This document shows, piece by piece, positions 23,558-32,761 of a stretch of 55,926 nucleotides of DNA. The stretch spans positions 1-55,926 of the forward strand of contig CABXSA010000004.1 in assembly GCA_902514765.1 (NCBI GenBank), in the 5' to 3' direction. The stretch is from an uncultured SAR86 cluster bacterium. Its GTDB lineage: Bacteria; Pseudomonadota; Gammaproteobacteria; Magnimaribacterales; AG-339-G14. The notes below the pieces were generated by a model. The model ran no database searches and was not told the origin of the DNA. It was given only the letters and a program-made list of their open reading frames with translations. The translations under genes and the position numbers were made by a program. Within the stretch, counting starts at the first letter, position 1. Every line of letters starts with the position of its first letter.

Positions 23558-24109
23558 TTATTTAGTACCTGAAGAACCAAAACCCTTGGAGCCCCTTTCC
23601 GAGAAATCGAATTCAGAAACCAACTTGAAGTTAGGCGAAGAAACAGCAAAAAACATCATCTGAGCAATCCTATCTCCAGGAAGAATCTCGAAAGATTCTT
23701 TAGATCTGTTCCACAAAGAGACCATGATTTCTCCCTGATAATCGGAGTCAATAAGACCCACCAGGTTTCCCAAAACGATTCCATGTTTGTGTCCTAAGCC
23801 TGACCTAGGAAGAATCAAGGCTGCATATTTAGAATCTTTTATATGTATTGAAAATCCAGTAGTAAATAGAAAAGTCTCATCGGGCTGAAGAACTTTTTTT
23901 TCTTTGATATTGGTCCTCAAATCTAAGGCTGCGGATCCTGCAGTACTGAATTTAGGTAAGGGAATTTTGTCGCCGAGTTCGTTATCAAGAATTTTGAATT
24001 CAACGTTGAGTGCTATATTTGAGGTTGTTTGTGGTCCAGGACTAACCGCTTTAGATATCAATGAAGGCAGGAAAATTCCTACTAATTTGAGCAAAATCCA
24101 TCTAATCAT
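23558..24109 (-). CDS. dut: dUTP diphosphatase with hydrophobic N-terminal extension
   Basis: Hydrolyses dUTP to dUMP and pyrophosphate. All five trimeric dUTPase motifs are visible: [39 protein letters not shown], and the C-terminal [10 protein letters not shown]. The domain begins near residue 34. The first ~25 residues ([19 protein letters not shown]) are hydrophobic with no counterpart in E. coli Dut. No in-frame ATG lies between the extension and the domain. The ATG at 24109 overlaps the coaBC stop by eight bases. coaBC-dut is a conserved gammaproteobacterial pair. Confidence 0.92.
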   Translation of the reverse strand: MIRWILLKLVGIFLPSLISKAVSPGPQTTSNIALNVEFKILDNELGDKIPLPKFSTAGSAALDLRTNIKEKKVLQPDETFLFTTGFSIHIKDSKYAALILPRSGLGHKHGIVLGNLVGLIDSDYQGEIMVSLWNRSKESFEILPGDRIAQMMFFAVSSPNFKLVSEFDFSERGSKGFGSSGTK

Positions 24110-25304
24110 TAAGGATGTTTTTTGAAATAAATTGAACTATTTTTCTGGCAACCTTTTCTTTTGAAGTTTTAGGTATTTTTAATTCTTCTTTTTCAGTAAT
24201 CAATGTCACCTCATTATTGTTTGAGTCAAAACCTATAGAACTGTCCGAGACATCGTTGGCGACAATTAAATTTAAATTCTTTGAGGATAATTTTTTTCTA
24301 GCGTTATCAATCATATTTTCCGTTTCTGCGGCAAAACCGACTATTTTTAAATCAGGATTGTTATCTGAAACGTGTTTCAAAATGTCTTCATTTTTTTCTA
24401 AACTCAGATTCATATTTTTGGATCGATCTTTTTTAATTTTTTGAGGTTCAGCTTTTTTCATTTTGAAATCTGCAACTGCAGCCGTTGATATAAACAAGTC
24501 GATATCGGATAGATTTGCAGTAACGTGCTCTTTCATTTCCTCGGCAGATTCGATATCGATTCTTTTGACCCTTTCTGGAGTTTCTAAAGTTACTGGACCA
24601 GAAATCAAAGTCACTATTGCGGATTCATCGACAGCAGCTTTGGCAAGGGAAAAACCCATCTTTCCAGAACTTTTATTAGAGATATATCTAACGGGATCTA
24701 TTTTTTCTCTTGTTGGCCCAGCAGTGATGAGCACTTTTTTACCAGCTAGTAATCCGTTAGAAAATTCTTTAGCTACCACTTCAATAATTTCTTTGGGTTC
24801 TGACATTCTGCCAGGACCCACATCACCACAAGCTTGATCGCCCTCGTTAGGACCGATTTGGTGAAAAACAGGTTTTTTCAGCATTGAAAGGTTCTTTTTT
24901 GTACGTTTATCCTTCCACATACCTTGATTCATTGCAGGAGCAAAAAATATTTTTGAGTCTGCAGCAAGGCATACCGCGGACATTAAATCATCACCTCTTC
25001 CAGCAGCAAGTTTTGCAAGGCTATCTGCCGAACAAGGAGATATGACGATGGCATCAGCCCATCTTGCCAATTCTATATGTCCCATAGCTGATTCTGCGCT
25101 GGTATCTAAAAGATCTGAATGAACTTCATTACCAGACAAAGCCTGCATGGTAAGAGGAGTAATGAATTCTTTGGCTGCTTCCGTCATGAGTACTCGAACT
25201 TCCGAGCCTGAGCTCTTAAATAGCCTAATTAACTCAGCAGCTTTATATGCCGCAATACCTCCTGTGACGCAAAGCAAAATTTGTCTATTAGCCAATTGTT
25301 CCAT
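24102..25304 (-). CDS. coaBC: phosphopantothenoylcysteine decarboxylase/phosphopantothenate--cysteine ligase
   Basis: Bifunctional coenzyme A enzyme that adds cysteine to 4'-phosphopantothenate and then decarboxylates it. N-terminal flavoprotein half: [14 protein letters not shown] (residues 7-20), APAMNQGMW, and the active-site Cys in [12 protein letters not shown]-terminal ligase half: [18 protein letters not shown] and the SSGKMGF loop. At 400 residues it has normal length. It heads the coaBC-dut operon and is divergent from rpmB. Confidence 0.95.
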   Translation of the reverse strand: MEQLANRQILLCVTGGIAAYKAAELIRLFKSSGSEVRVLMTEAAKEFITPLTMQALSGNEVHSDLLDTSAESAMGHIELARWADAIVISPCSADSLAKLAAGRGDDLMSAVCLAADSKIFFAPAMNQGMWKDKRTKKNLSMLKKPVFHQIGPNEGDQACGDVGPGRMSEPKEIIEVVAKEFSNGLLAGKKVLITAGPTREKIDPVRYISNKSSGKMGFSLAKAAVDESAIVTLISGPVTLETPERVKRIDIESAEEMKEHVTANLSDIDLFISTAAVADFKMKKAEPQKIKKDRSKNMNLSLEKNEDILKHVSDNNPDLKIVGFAAETENMIDNARKKLSSKNLNLIVANDVSDSSIGFDSNNNEVTLITEKEELKIPKTSKEKVARKIVQFISKNILND

Positions 25305-25327
25305 ACAAAAATTATAACTCAGATAGG

Positions 25328-25356
25328 TTTCTTTGAACTTAGGATTCTGGTATAAA
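25328..25356 (+). promoter_or_regulatory. Probable promoter of rpmB-rpmG
   Basis: TATAAA at 25351-25356 with TTTCTT at 25328-25333, a 17-base spacer, about 22 bases before the rpmB start. The -10 is good, the -35 weak. A TTGAAC nearby at 25333 is too close to serve as -35. Confidence 0.45.
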
Positions 25357-25378
25357 GCTCTTCTTGCAAAGGAATATT

Positions 25379-25615
25379 ATGAGCAAAGAGTGTCAAGTAA
25401 CAGGTAAAACGCCAATGGCAGGAAACAATGTTTCTAAGGCTATTAATAAAACTAAAAGAAAGTTTATGCCTAATTTGCATCGTCATAAGTTTTGGGTAGA
25501 GTCTGAAAACAAATATGTGACTCTTACTCTTTCTGCTAAAGGTATGAGAATCATTGATAAAAAAGGCATCGATGTTGTTTTAAAAGAAATCAGAGATCGA
25601 GGTGAAAAGATATGA
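25379..25615 (+). CDS. rpmB: 50S ribosomal protein bL28
   Basis: Small 50S protein. [19 protein letters not shown] at the N terminus and the basic [14 protein letters not shown] motif are those of bL28. I chose the ATG at 25379, with AAGGA seven bases upstream, over an in-frame ATG at 25364, because the family N terminus begins there; this gives 78 residues. The stop overlaps the rpmG start (ATGA), so the two proteins are coupled. Confidence 0.95.
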   Translation: MSKECQVTGKTPMAGNNVSKAINKTKRKFMPNLHRHKFWVESENKYVTLTLSAKGMRIIDKKGIDVVLKEIRDRGEKI

Positions 25616-25767
25616 GAGAAAAAATTAAACTTGTCTCCTCTGCTGGAACGGGTCATTTTTATACAACAGATAAAAATAAGACTAAAACTCCGGACAAAAT
25701 AGAATTTAAAAAATATGACCCTAGAGTCAAAAAGCACGTCATCTACAAAGAAGAAAAAATCAAATAA
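25612..25767 (+). CDS. rpmG: 50S ribosomal protein bL33
   Basis: A 51-residue protein beginning [19 protein letters not shown] and ending in [12 protein letters not shown], matching bL33. It is of the cysteine-free form: no CxxC zinc pairs are present. It overlaps rpmB by four bases in the standard rpmB-rpmG order. The maf gene reads in another frame over its last ~50 bases. Confidence 0.93.
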   Translation: MREKIKLVSSAGTGHFYTTDKNKTKTPDKIEFKKYDPRVKKHVIYKEEKIK

Positions 25768-26380
25768 TTTCGATATTTATCTTGCTTCTAGTTCACCTAG
25801 AAGAACCGAAATTCTTAAAAATTTAAAAGTTAATTTTGAAATCCTTAAATGTGATTTCGATGAGTCCAATTTTACTGATGAAAGACCTGAAGATTTTGTA
25901 ATCAAAAATACTCAGCAAAAATGTCTCGCTGCTCATGCGATAAGACAAAAAAAGAAGTTACCCAATAAACCAATTTTAACGGCCGATACTATTGTTGCCT
26001 TGGATGGCAAAATATTTGGAAAGCCTGAAAACAGAGATCATGCCATTGCCATGCTCCTTGAATTTTCTGGAAGAAAACATTCGGTCATGACCTGTGTTTG
26101 CTTAGGCGAAACCGACCCACAGACTGATGCTGAAATAAAAATGGTGTTTGATCTTGTCAGAACTGAAATTCAATTTGCAAACTTAACTGCCAATCAATGC
26201 GCTAAATATTGGGATACCAATGAACCAAAAGATAAGGCGGGTGCTTATGGTATTCAAGGTTATGGTGGGTTATTTGTTGAGTCTTTGGAAGGCAGCTACA
26301 GCAACGTAGTGGGGTTACCGATAGTTGAGACTTGTAAGATTTTTAAAGAAAAGAATATTGGCTATTGGTTGAATCAATAA
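25715..26380 (+). CDS. Maf-family nucleoside triphosphate pyrophosphatase
   Basis: House-cleaning enzyme that removes non-canonical or pyrimidine nucleotides. Motifs: LASSSPRR at the domain start (about residues 23-30), [16 protein letters not shown], and [16 protein letters not shown]. The only in-frame ATG is at 25715 inside rpmG, giving a lysine-rich N-terminal arm of about 20 residues and a 53-base overlap. A rarer internal start nearer the domain is possible. The [11 protein letters not shown] motif fits the YhdE (dTTP/UTP) type, which is an inference. Confidence 0.9.
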   Translation: MTLESKSTSSTKKKKSNNFDIYLASSSPRRTEILKNLKVNFEILKCDFDESNFTDERPEDFVIKNTQQKCLAAHAIRQKKKLPNKPILTADTIVALDGKIFGKPENRDHAIAMLLEFSGRKHSVMTCVCLGETDPQTDAEIKMVFDLVRTEIQFANLTANQCAKYWDTNEPKDKAGAYGIQGYGGLFVESLEGSYSNVVGLPIVETCKIFKEKNIGYWLNQ

Positions 26381-26405
26381 CTTTCTAATTCAGATAAAAT
26401 GAAGT

Positions 26406-27932
26406 GTGAATTTTTCTAAATTTTTCGCTGGGTTTTTTTTAGGCTCTTTTTTTGTCTTAGCTTTTCAGCCCTTTAATTATTGGTTTATTACTTTTCTCAT
26501 CCCAGGTCTTTTATATCATCTGATTAAGGGTGAAAGCATAAAAGGCACTTTTTTTATTTCCTACTTCTTTGGTTTTGGCCTTTGGGCATTTGGGATATTC
26601 TGGATCGAAAATAGCATTACCGTCTACGGAGGTGCTTCACCAATATTGGGAAGTTTTCTAACATTGTTGCTAGCAGCTTTTTTAAGCTTGTTTCAGGCTG
26701 TCAGTTTTACCATATTTAAACTTCTTACTGGCCAAAGAAAAACTTATGAAATATTCCTTCTTTTCCCAGCTACTTGGGTATTGAGCGAATGGTTGAGAGA
26801 ATTTCTATTTACTGGTTTTCCATGGTTATACGTGGGTTATACCGCTGTAGATAACGTCTTGTTACAGGGTTACATTCCGGTCCTTGGAATTTTTGGTGTG
26901 GGTTTTCTCATTGTTTTAATCTCTCAAATATTTCTTTCTTTGCTAGGCAACTTAAGAGACTTAACTCAAAGAAAATCTTTGTATTTATCTTTCTTAGTAC
27001 TAATAATCATTTTTTTCGGTAATCAACCGCTTGAAAATATCAATTGGACTAATTCAACTGGAAAAATCTCTGCAATAGTTGTTCAACCTAATATTGATGT
27101 CAAAGAAAAATGGACACAAAAAGGATTACAAAAAATTAAAAGCGCAATTGAAAAACAATTAAGTAAAAATCCAGTACAAAGTCTCACTCAATCCTCTGTC
27201 ATATTTTGGCCTGAGGTAGCCATTACTTCATTGATTCAAAAAAATAGAATCGATGAATTCAGAAATAATATTCTTAATGAAAATAATATGCTTGGAATGG
27301 TCGTAGGAGTTTTGTCAGTAACCTCTTCAGAAGAGATAAATAATTCACTAATTGGAATGGGCAATATCTCAGGCATCTACGACAAAAAGTTTTTAGTCCC
27401 ATTTGGAGAATACGTTCCACTTGCAGGATTTTTCAGTGTATTTTTTGATTTTTTTAACTTCAACAGACCGCAAATAATTCCAGGCAGCAAGAACGATTTC
27501 ATTGGAAATAATTTAATTAAAATATCTTCAGCGATTTGTTATGAAATTGCCTATCAAAATGTTTTTTTATCTAATAGTAAAAATACCAACCTCTTGTTTA
27601 ATGCCAGTAACGACAATTGGTTTGGAACTGGCCTAGGACCACATCAACATTTGCAGATCGCAAGGTTTAGAGCAGCTGAGAATCAAAAATATTTGGTTAG
27701 GTCGACTTCAACTGGTTTCAGTGCTCTTATAAATCATCGAGGGCAGATCATCAATAAAATTAAAATTTCTATGAATGGAACTGACTTACAAAGCTTTCAG
27801 GAAGAAGTTATCCTCAAATCAGGTCAAACTCCTTATGCAAATCTTGGAAAAAACCCCTTCTTATTCATATTGGTTATTATCTTTTTTATACCTGCGATAT
27901 TAAAATTTAGAAAGAATGAAAACTTTGTTTAA
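26406..27932 (+). CDS. lnt: apolipoprotein N-acyltransferase
   Basis: Inner-membrane enzyme that adds the third acyl chain to lipoproteins. The 508-residue protein begins with several membrane segments and carries a periplasmic nitrilase-like domain. The catalytic Glu is in FWPEVAI, the Lys in the KKFLVPFGEYVP region, and the Cys in SAICYEI, followed by ASNDNWFG. A final membrane segment closes the protein. The start is GTG at 26406. It overlaps the following L,D-transpeptidase gene by 17 bases. corC and ybeY, common neighbours, are absent. Confidence 0.94.
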   Translation: MNFSKFFAGFFLGSFFVLAFQPFNYWFITFLIPGLLYHLIKGESIKGTFFISYFFGFGLWAFGIFWIENSITVYGGASPILGSFLTLLLAAFLSLFQAVSFTIFKLLTGQRKTYEIFLLFPATWVLSEWLREFLFTGFPWLYVGYTAVDNVLLQGYIPVLGIFGVGFLIVLISQIFLSLLGNLRDLTQRKSLYLSFLVLIIIFFGNQPLENINWTNSTGKISAIVVQPNIDVKEKWTQKGLQKIKSAIEKQLSKNPVQSLTQSSVIFWPEVAITSLIQKNRIDEFRNNILNENNMLGMVVGVLSVTSSEEINNSLIGMGNISGIYDKKFLVPFGEYVPLAGFFSVFFDFFNFNRPQIIPGSKNDFIGNNLIKISSAICYEIAYQNVFLSNSKNTNLLFNASNDNWFGTGLGPHQHLQIARFRAAENQKYLVRSTSTGFSALINHRGQIINKIKISMNGTDLQSFQEEVILKSGQTPYANLGKNPFLFILVIIFFIPAILKFRKNENFV

Positions 27933-28524
27933 ATATTTAATTTTTATGATTTTTAGTTCTGCCTTTTTTTATGGTTGTAGCTCAGTACCTCTGGATTATT
28001 CATCTTATGAAAATATTAATTATCAAGAGTTTGGTGAAATGAATAAAAACCGAACTCACGTTTTGATAAATTTAACTAAACAAGAACTTACAATAAAAAC
28101 TCCATATTCAAGTAAAACCTACCCCATTTCATCCTCTGCTTATGGGATTGGAAGTGTTCGAGATAGTTTAAAAACCCCTCTCGGCGCACATGTTATTTCT
28201 GAAAAAATCGGTAAAGGAGCAAAAATAGGTTCTGTCTTCAAGGCTAGAAAATTCACTGGAAAAGTGGTTGCGCCAATTACAGAAAAAATAGATATCAAAG
28301 AAGATGTCATCACTACCAGAATTCTATGGTTGGATGGTTTGGAAATTGGAAAAAACAAAGGAGGAAATGTAGATTCAAAAAGTCGATATATTTACATTCA
28401 TGGTACTGCCGAAGAAGGTCTAATTGGTGAGCCTGCCAGCTTGGGATGCATCAGAATGAGGAATACAGACGTTATAAAGTTATTCAATAGAGTAAGAAAA
28501 GGTACACAGGTATTGATTTACTGA
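27916..28524 (+). CDS. L,D-transpeptidase (YkuD domain), probable lipoprotein
   Basis: Likely periplasmic enzyme that makes 3-3 cross-links or attaches proteins to peptidoglycan. The N terminus is a hydrophobic signal ending in FFYGC (C21), a plausible though imperfect lipobox. The C-terminal YkuD motif HGTAEEG..SLGCIRM carries the catalytic Cys C178. At 202 residues it is compact, with no extra peptidoglycan-binding domain. Its start lies inside lnt. If it is a lipoprotein it would be a substrate of its upstream neighbour. Confidence 0.88.
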   Translation: MKTLFKYLIFMIFSSAFFYGCSSVPLDYSSYENINYQEFGEMNKNRTHVLINLTKQELTIKTPYSSKTYPISSSAYGIGSVRDSLKTPLGAHVISEKIGKGAKIGSVFKARKFTGKVVAPITEKIDIKEDVITTRILWLDGLEIGKNKGGNVDSKSRYIYIHGTAEEGLIGEPASLGCIRMRNTDVIKLFNRVRKGTQVLIY

Positions 28525-28547
28525 ACTTTATTATTTAATTTAACAAT

Positions 28548-29144
28548 ATGAGATTTGCTTTAATTTTATTTTCCTTCTTTATCGTCAGTTGTTCTCAAGG
28601 AAATGCCGAAACGGATAATTTTAATGCAATGAACTTTCAACTTGATCTAAACAAAATCCCTGTAGAAGGTTGTCCTGCGATTCTAAATCACAACATCCGC
28701 GTTCTTGATTCAAAAGAAATTATCAATTTATGCGAACACAAAGACAAAGTAGTACTTGCTGTAAATGTTGCAAGTCGATGTGGCTTCACCTATCAATATG
28801 AAGCTTTGCAAACATTATTTGAAAACTTCCAAGGAAAAGATTTTGTGATTTTAGGTTTTCCTTCCAGAGACTTTATGTTTCAGGAATATAATGATGAAGG
28901 TCAAGTAAAAGAGTTTTGTAGTTCTAAGTACGGTGTCACTTTTCCAATGTTCGCTACATCAAGTGTTAAAGGAAAAAAGGCCAACAGCTTCTATCAAAAC
29001 CTTGCAATGATTACTGGAAAATCCCCTGATTGGAATTTCACTAAGTATTTGATCTCTAAAGATGGTGAAGTTTTAAAACCTTTCTCCAAGAATATAGAGC
29101 CCGATAGCGAAGAAATAATTTCTGCAATCGAATCACTGCTCTAA
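28548..29144 (+). CDS. glutathione peroxidase-like thiol peroxidase, probable lipoprotein
   Basis: Reduces hydroperoxides at the envelope. The signal ends at IVSC (C15), a good lipobox. The thioredoxin-fold GPx domain has the peroxidatic Cys C78 in NVASRCGFTYQYE and the WNFTK motif near the C terminus. Where most non-selenium GPx have FPCNQF, this one reads FPSRDF, so that Cys is missing, while the Gln of the catalytic tetrad (FQEY) is kept. The reductant may therefore differ. At 198 residues it is slightly long because of the signal. Convergent with rpiA, overlapping by 12 bases. Confidence 0.88.
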   Translation: MRFALILFSFFIVSCSQGNAETDNFNAMNFQLDLNKIPVEGCPAILNHNIRVLDSKEIINLCEHKDKVVLAVNVASRCGFTYQYEALQTLFENFQGKDFVILGFPSRDFMFQEYNDEGQVKEFCSSKYGVTFPMFATSSVKGKKANSFYQNLAMITGKSPDWNFTKYLISKDGEVLKPFSKNIEPDSEEIISAIESLL

Positions 29145-29810
29145 AACTTCCGGAACTCCATTTTTATCTATAACTAAACAATCTGCCTTTCTTGCAGCAA
29201 ATATACCGTTGGCTACAACTCCAGGAATGTTATTGATTTCGTTTTCAATGTCATAAGGTACCTTAAGTTTTAAGTTACGGACATCTATTATTTGATTACC
29301 GTTATCAGACACAAATCCTACTCTATATTCTGGAGTTCCTCCTCTTACTACCATCTGTCGTGCGACATAACTTCTTGCCATTGGAATAACTTCAATAGCA
29401 ACCGGAAATTTTCCAAGCAGTTTTACTTTTTTAGATGAATCGCAAATGCAGATGAATTTTCTAGATGCTGATGCAATAATCTTTTCTCGTGTCAATGCTC
29501 CGCCACCACCTTTGATCATTTCAAAACGATCATTGATTTCATCAGCACCATCGATATAAAAATCAGGTGAGCCAACGTCATTTAACTCGGACACTTCCAA
29601 ACCTGCCTCTTCCAATAATTTCGTACTTGCAACTGAACTGGATACGATAGCTTTGATTTCAGGTTTTTTAATGATCAATTCTCGGATAAAAAAATTAGTA
29701 GTACTTCCTGTACCAATGCCCAAAATACAATCCTTATGAAGCTTTGTGGCCAGATACTCATAGGCTTTGCTCGCAACAGCTTGTTTGATTTTTGAGTTAG
29801 AATTTTCCAT
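29133..29810 (-). CDS. rpiA: ribose-5-phosphate isomerase A
   Basis: Interconverts ribose 5-phosphate and ribulose 5-phosphate in the pentose phosphate pathway. Motifs: GIGTGSTTNFFI, DGADEI, and KGGGGALTREK carrying the catalytic residues. At 225 residues it has normal length. Divergent from ilvA across about 54 bases, a conserved gammaproteobacterial arrangement. The start at 29810 gives the family N terminus. Confidence 0.96.
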   Translation of the reverse strand: MENSNSKIKQAVASKAYEYLATKLHKDCILGIGTGSTTNFFIRELIIKKPEIKAIVSSSVASTKLLEEAGLEVSELNDVGSPDFYIDGADEINDRFEMIKGGGGALTREKIIASASRKFICICDSSKKVKLLGKFPVAIEVIPMARSYVARQMVVRGGTPEYRVGFVSDNGNQIIDVRNLKLKVPYDIENEINNIPGVVANGIFAARKADCLVIDKNGVPEVLEQ

Positions 29811-29864
29811 GTCTATGGCTTATAAGAGAACTCTACGTATAATACCTCGCTTTCCAGAATTTTT

Positions 29865-31397
29865 ATGAAAAAAGTAATCAAAAATTACATAGAAAAAATA
29901 GAGAACTCTAAAGTTTATGAGGTTGCTAGTATTTCACCTCTAACTAAGGCTGATAATTTATCAAAAGAACTGGCAAATAGTATTTTCTTAAAAAGAGAAG
30001 ACTTGCAGCCTACCCACTCTTTTAAAATCAGGGGTGCTTACAACAAGATTGCTCACCTTTATCAATCCAAAAAGATTACTGAGGTGGCAACAGCATCTGC
30101 GGGAAATCATGCCCAAGGAGTAGCTTATTCGGCAAAAGAGCTAGGCATCAAGGCTACTATCTTCATGCCAAAGACCACGCCTTTTATCAAAGTAAACGCA
30201 GTGAGAGATTTGAAAGCTAAAGTAGTTTTGGTTGGTAATAACTTTGATGATGCGCTTAAAGAATCAAAAACATTCTGTAAAAAAAATAAAGTAAATTTCA
30301 TCCATCCATTTGATGATCCATTAGTAATTGCAGGACAAGGTACGGTTGGCATGGAAATCTCAGAACAATTTCCTGAAAATCTTTATGCTGTGTTCGTTGC
30401 CGTTGGTGGTGGTGGTTTGATTGCTGGAATTGGAGCTTACTTAAATAAGGTTCATCCTAATGTAAAAATAATAGGTGTTGAAGCAGCGGATTCAGCAGGA
30501 TTACATGCCTCTGTGAAGGCAGGTAAAAGAATTAAACTCAAAGAAGTTGGATTGTTTGCTGATGGAGCTGCGGCAAAACAAATTGGAAAAAATAACTACG
30601 AACTTATAAAAAATTTCTTAGATGATTCAATAACCGTTGATACCGATGAAATTTGTGCTGCTGTAAAAGATACTTTCTTGGAAACTAGGACCGTTCCTGA
30701 GCCAACTGGAGCATTAGCACTTGCAGGATTAAAAAAATACATAGGCCAAAAAAGGATTAAGAATAAAAATCTTATCGCAACTTATTGCGGCTCAAATCTG
30801 AATTTTGAGTCTTTGGGACATATTGTTGAAAGATCCAAAATTGGAGAAAAAAAGGAAATTATTTTAAGTATCGCTATAGACGAAAAAAAGGGTTCGTTTA
30901 GAAAACTTTGCAGAGACATCGGCCAAAAAAATATCACCGAGTTTAGTTATAGAAAAGATGGTAGTTCTAAAGCAAAAATTCTTTTGGGATTGGAACTTCA
31001 AGATTCAAAAAAAAGCAAAGATAATTTTTTAAAAGCCTTAAGAAATAAAAAGTACTCTTTTACAGATTTAAGCAACGATGAAATCTCTAAAAAACATCTT
31101 AAATTCATGCATGGTGGTAGAGGACCCCAACTAGAATGTGAATTCGTAGAAGAAGTTTACAGTGTAGATTTCCCTGAAAAACCAGGTGCTCTTCTCAATT
31201 TTTTAACTTTGCTTAAAGACAAATGGGATATCTCCCTTTTTCATTATAAAAATCAAGGTGCAATCTATGGTGGTGCTTTAGTAGGTTTTACAATAAGACA
31301 GAAGCAAGTAAAAAGTCTGGAAAGAGATCTACTAAGGATTACCTATCCTTTTACCAGAGAGACTGAAAACCTAGGTTACCAAGCTTTTTTAAAGTAA
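29865..31397 (+). CDS. ilvA: threonine ammonia-lyase, biosynthetic
   Basis: Deaminates threonine to 2-oxobutanoate, the first step of isoleucine synthesis. The PLP lysine is K54 in HSFKIRGAYN; the phosphate-binding VGGGGLIAG loop follows. The C-terminal ~180 residues form two ACT-like regulatory domains, as in the allosteric biosynthetic form, giving 510 residues (E. coli 514). A TATAAT at 29838-29843 in the rpiA/ilvA gap may be its -10. No leader peptide or attenuator fits in the gap. It overlaps convergent fau by nine bases. Confidence 0.95.
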   Translation: MKKVIKNYIEKIENSKVYEVASISPLTKADNLSKELANSIFLKREDLQPTHSFKIRGAYNKIAHLYQSKKITEVATASAGNHAQGVAYSAKELGIKATIFMPKTTPFIKVNAVRDLKAKVVLVGNNFDDALKESKTFCKKNKVNFIHPFDDPLVIAGQGTVGMEISEQFPENLYAVFVAVGGGGLIAGIGAYLNKVHPNVKIIGVEAADSAGLHASVKAGKRIKLKEVGLFADGAAAKQIGKNNYELIKNFLDDSITVDTDEICAAVKDTFLETRTVPEPTGALALAGLKKYIGQKRIKNKNLIATYCGSNLNFESLGHIVERSKIGEKKEIILSIAIDEKKGSFRKLCRDIGQKNITEFSYRKDGSSKAKILLGLELQDSKKSKDNFLKALRNKKYSFTDLSNDEISKKHLKFMHGGRGPQLECEFVEEVYSVDFPEKPGALLNFLTLLKDKWDISLFHYKNQGAIYGGALVGFTIRQKQVKSLERDLLRITYPFTRETENLGYQAFLK

Positions 31398-31940
31398 TTG
31401 CTTATCTGTAAAAACTACATCTAACTTCAAGTCAAAATCTTCAAGTATTAATTTTTTCATGAATTGAAACTCATAAGCCAAGCCAATAAATTCTGGTTCG
31501 GTGACTCCTGAAAAAGTTTTATCATAGAAACCTCCTCCGAATCCCAATCTTTGAAAGTTCTCATTGAAAGCGCGTAAAGGAACAATAACCGCATTTAATT
31601 TCTCGAGCTCAATGGTTTCCTCACTCATGGGTTCAAGGATATTTAAAGAATTTTTTCTAAATTTGGTTTTTTTGTTACAAAGTACAAATTCCAATTTATT
31701 GCTCTTGGAATTGATTTTTGGTAGGTAAAAATGATTATTGGAATCTGTTAGAAATTTATTTATTTTCTCAGTTGAAACTTCATGAGGAAGAGACATATAA
31801 CTTGCAATGTGTGAAAAATTTTTTTTCTCCAAATGATCTTTTATAAAATCTAAGTGGACTTTTTCTTGGTAACTTTTAGAGGAGGCAGTCAAGCTTTTGA
31901 AGCCTTTTGAAATTATTTCTCTTGCTTCAGTTTTATTCAT
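31389..31940 (-). CDS. 5-formyltetrahydrofolate cyclo-ligase family protein
   Basis: Converts 5-formyl-THF to 5,10-methenyl-THF with ATP. The 183-residue protein has an N-terminal basic region, VPLRAFNENFQRLGFGGGFYDKTF (the family's GGGYYDR phosphate-binding loop, here GGGFYDK), and the C-terminal DVVFTD. It sits immediately downstream of 6S RNA, as ygfA/fau does in E. coli, and may be transcribed with it. Confidence 0.9.
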   Translation of the reverse strand: MNKTEAREIISKGFKSLTASSKSYQEKVHLDFIKDHLEKKNFSHIASYMSLPHEVSTEKINKFLTDSNNHFYLPKINSKSNKLEFVLCNKKTKFRKNSLNILEPMSEETIELEKLNAVIVPLRAFNENFQRLGFGGGFYDKTFSGVTEPEFIGLAYEFQFMKKLILEDFDLKLDVVFTDKQLL

Positions 31941-31943
31941 ATT

Positions 31944-32120
31944 TAAGAGAGCTTCCCAAGTTATCGCCGTTAAATAAAACCCGAACCGTATAGTTCAGGT
32001 CGGGAAGAATCACCCTCTATCAGGCTGCCCTAAGGGCGCTCAACAAGAGAAGTATCAAATTCCCTATTTATTTTGCATCGGCTCGAAGTGTTATATAACT
32101 AGCAAATAAGCCAGGAAGCA
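31944..32120 (-). ncRNA. ssrS: 6S RNA
   Basis: Located between zapA and fau on the minus strand, the standard position of ssrS. The ends pair: GCTTCC near 32119 with GGAAGC near 31955 as the closing stem. The sequence contains the conserved GAGCCGAT segment (near 32080), a GC-rich central part and a 3' hairpin (CCCGA..TCGGG, about 32003-31980) like the one in E. coli 6S. A TATAAT promoter element lies at 32132-32127, about seven bases before the presumed start. 6S RNA mimics an open promoter and sequesters sigma70 polymerase. Ends are approximate. Confidence 0.85.
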
Positions 32121-32140
32121 TTGAAAATTATAGCAATATT

Positions 32141-32509
32141 TTAAAGCTTAGATAATTCAGAAATCTCGTCTACTAACTTAAGACTTAAATTTTCTTCTTC
32201 AGATGAATCGACTTTTTCTTCTGAAACATTTGCGGTTGATTTTTCATCTGTAGCTGCAGATGATTCATCATTAACCTCGGTTGATGAAGCTCCTTCGTTT
32301 GAGAGGAATTCATTCACTACGTCAAGGCCTGCTAATACGGCAACTTTTTCAATTGGAAGATTTCTTGTTTTGCGTTTGATGGATTTGATTCGCTTATCCA
32401 AGATTTCACCTGCTTCGATCAAGGTGGATTGTTCCTCGGGAGGACAATATAACTGATACTCGATGCCTGCTATTTTAAGGGTAACTATGTCTTGATCGTC
32501 TTCACTCAT
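32141..32509 (-). CDS. zapA: cell division protein ZapA with acidic low-complexity segment
   Basis: Bundles FtsZ filaments. Residues 1 to ~66 match the ZapA globular domain (VTLKIAGIEYQLYCPPEEQ, then LDKRIKSIKRKTR). The usual long coiled coil that follows is interrupted: about residues 75-107 are Ser, Glu, Thr and Ala rich (SSTEVNDESSAATDEK and on), with only a short helix at the end. At 122 residues it is slightly longer than E. coli ZapA. It overlaps the upstream small coiled-coil gene by four bases, and 6S RNA follows. Confidence 0.85.
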   Translation of the reverse strand: MSEDDQDIVTLKIAGIEYQLYCPPEEQSTLIEAGEILDKRIKSIKRKTRNLPIEKVAVLAGLDVVNEFLSNEGASSTEVNDESSAATDEKSTANVSEEKVDSSEEENLSLKLVDEISELSKL

Positions 32510-32694
32510 AAGGCTTCTAATTTTGAAATCAATATTTCCAACTTATTTCTTGATAATTCTATATTATCTTTTAGACGATTATTCTCTTTTTTAAGTCTTA
32601 AATTTTTGTTTCTTAAATCTTTATTTGCCTCTCTAAGTTTTTTAGAAAGTTCTAAAAGTTCCTTTAAATTTTTCTCTAATTCCTTCTGCGACAC
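32506..32694 (-). CDS. small coiled-coil protein upstream of zapA (TIGR02449-like)
   Basis: A 62-residue protein that is almost entirely one charged heptad-rich helix (KELLELSKKLREANKDL and on). Its position just upstream of zapA and its size match a small conserved family I know as TIGR02449 from Pseudomonas-like genomes. The four-base ATGA overlap with zapA indicates a real, co-translated gene. A cell-division role is inferred from context only. Confidence 0.75.
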   Translation of the reverse strand: MSQKELEKNLKELLELSKKLREANKDLRNKNLRLKKENNRLKDNIELSRNKLEILISKLEAL

Positions 32695-32761
32695 AGATAT
32701 TATTTTATTCTTATATCAATAACGTTTCTATAAAGACTTTATATTGAAGTAAAATCAACTT

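Noticed and set aside
24463..24837. A 124-residue frame antisense to coaBC
   Set aside because: Shadow of the coaBC codons; no ribosome site or family match.
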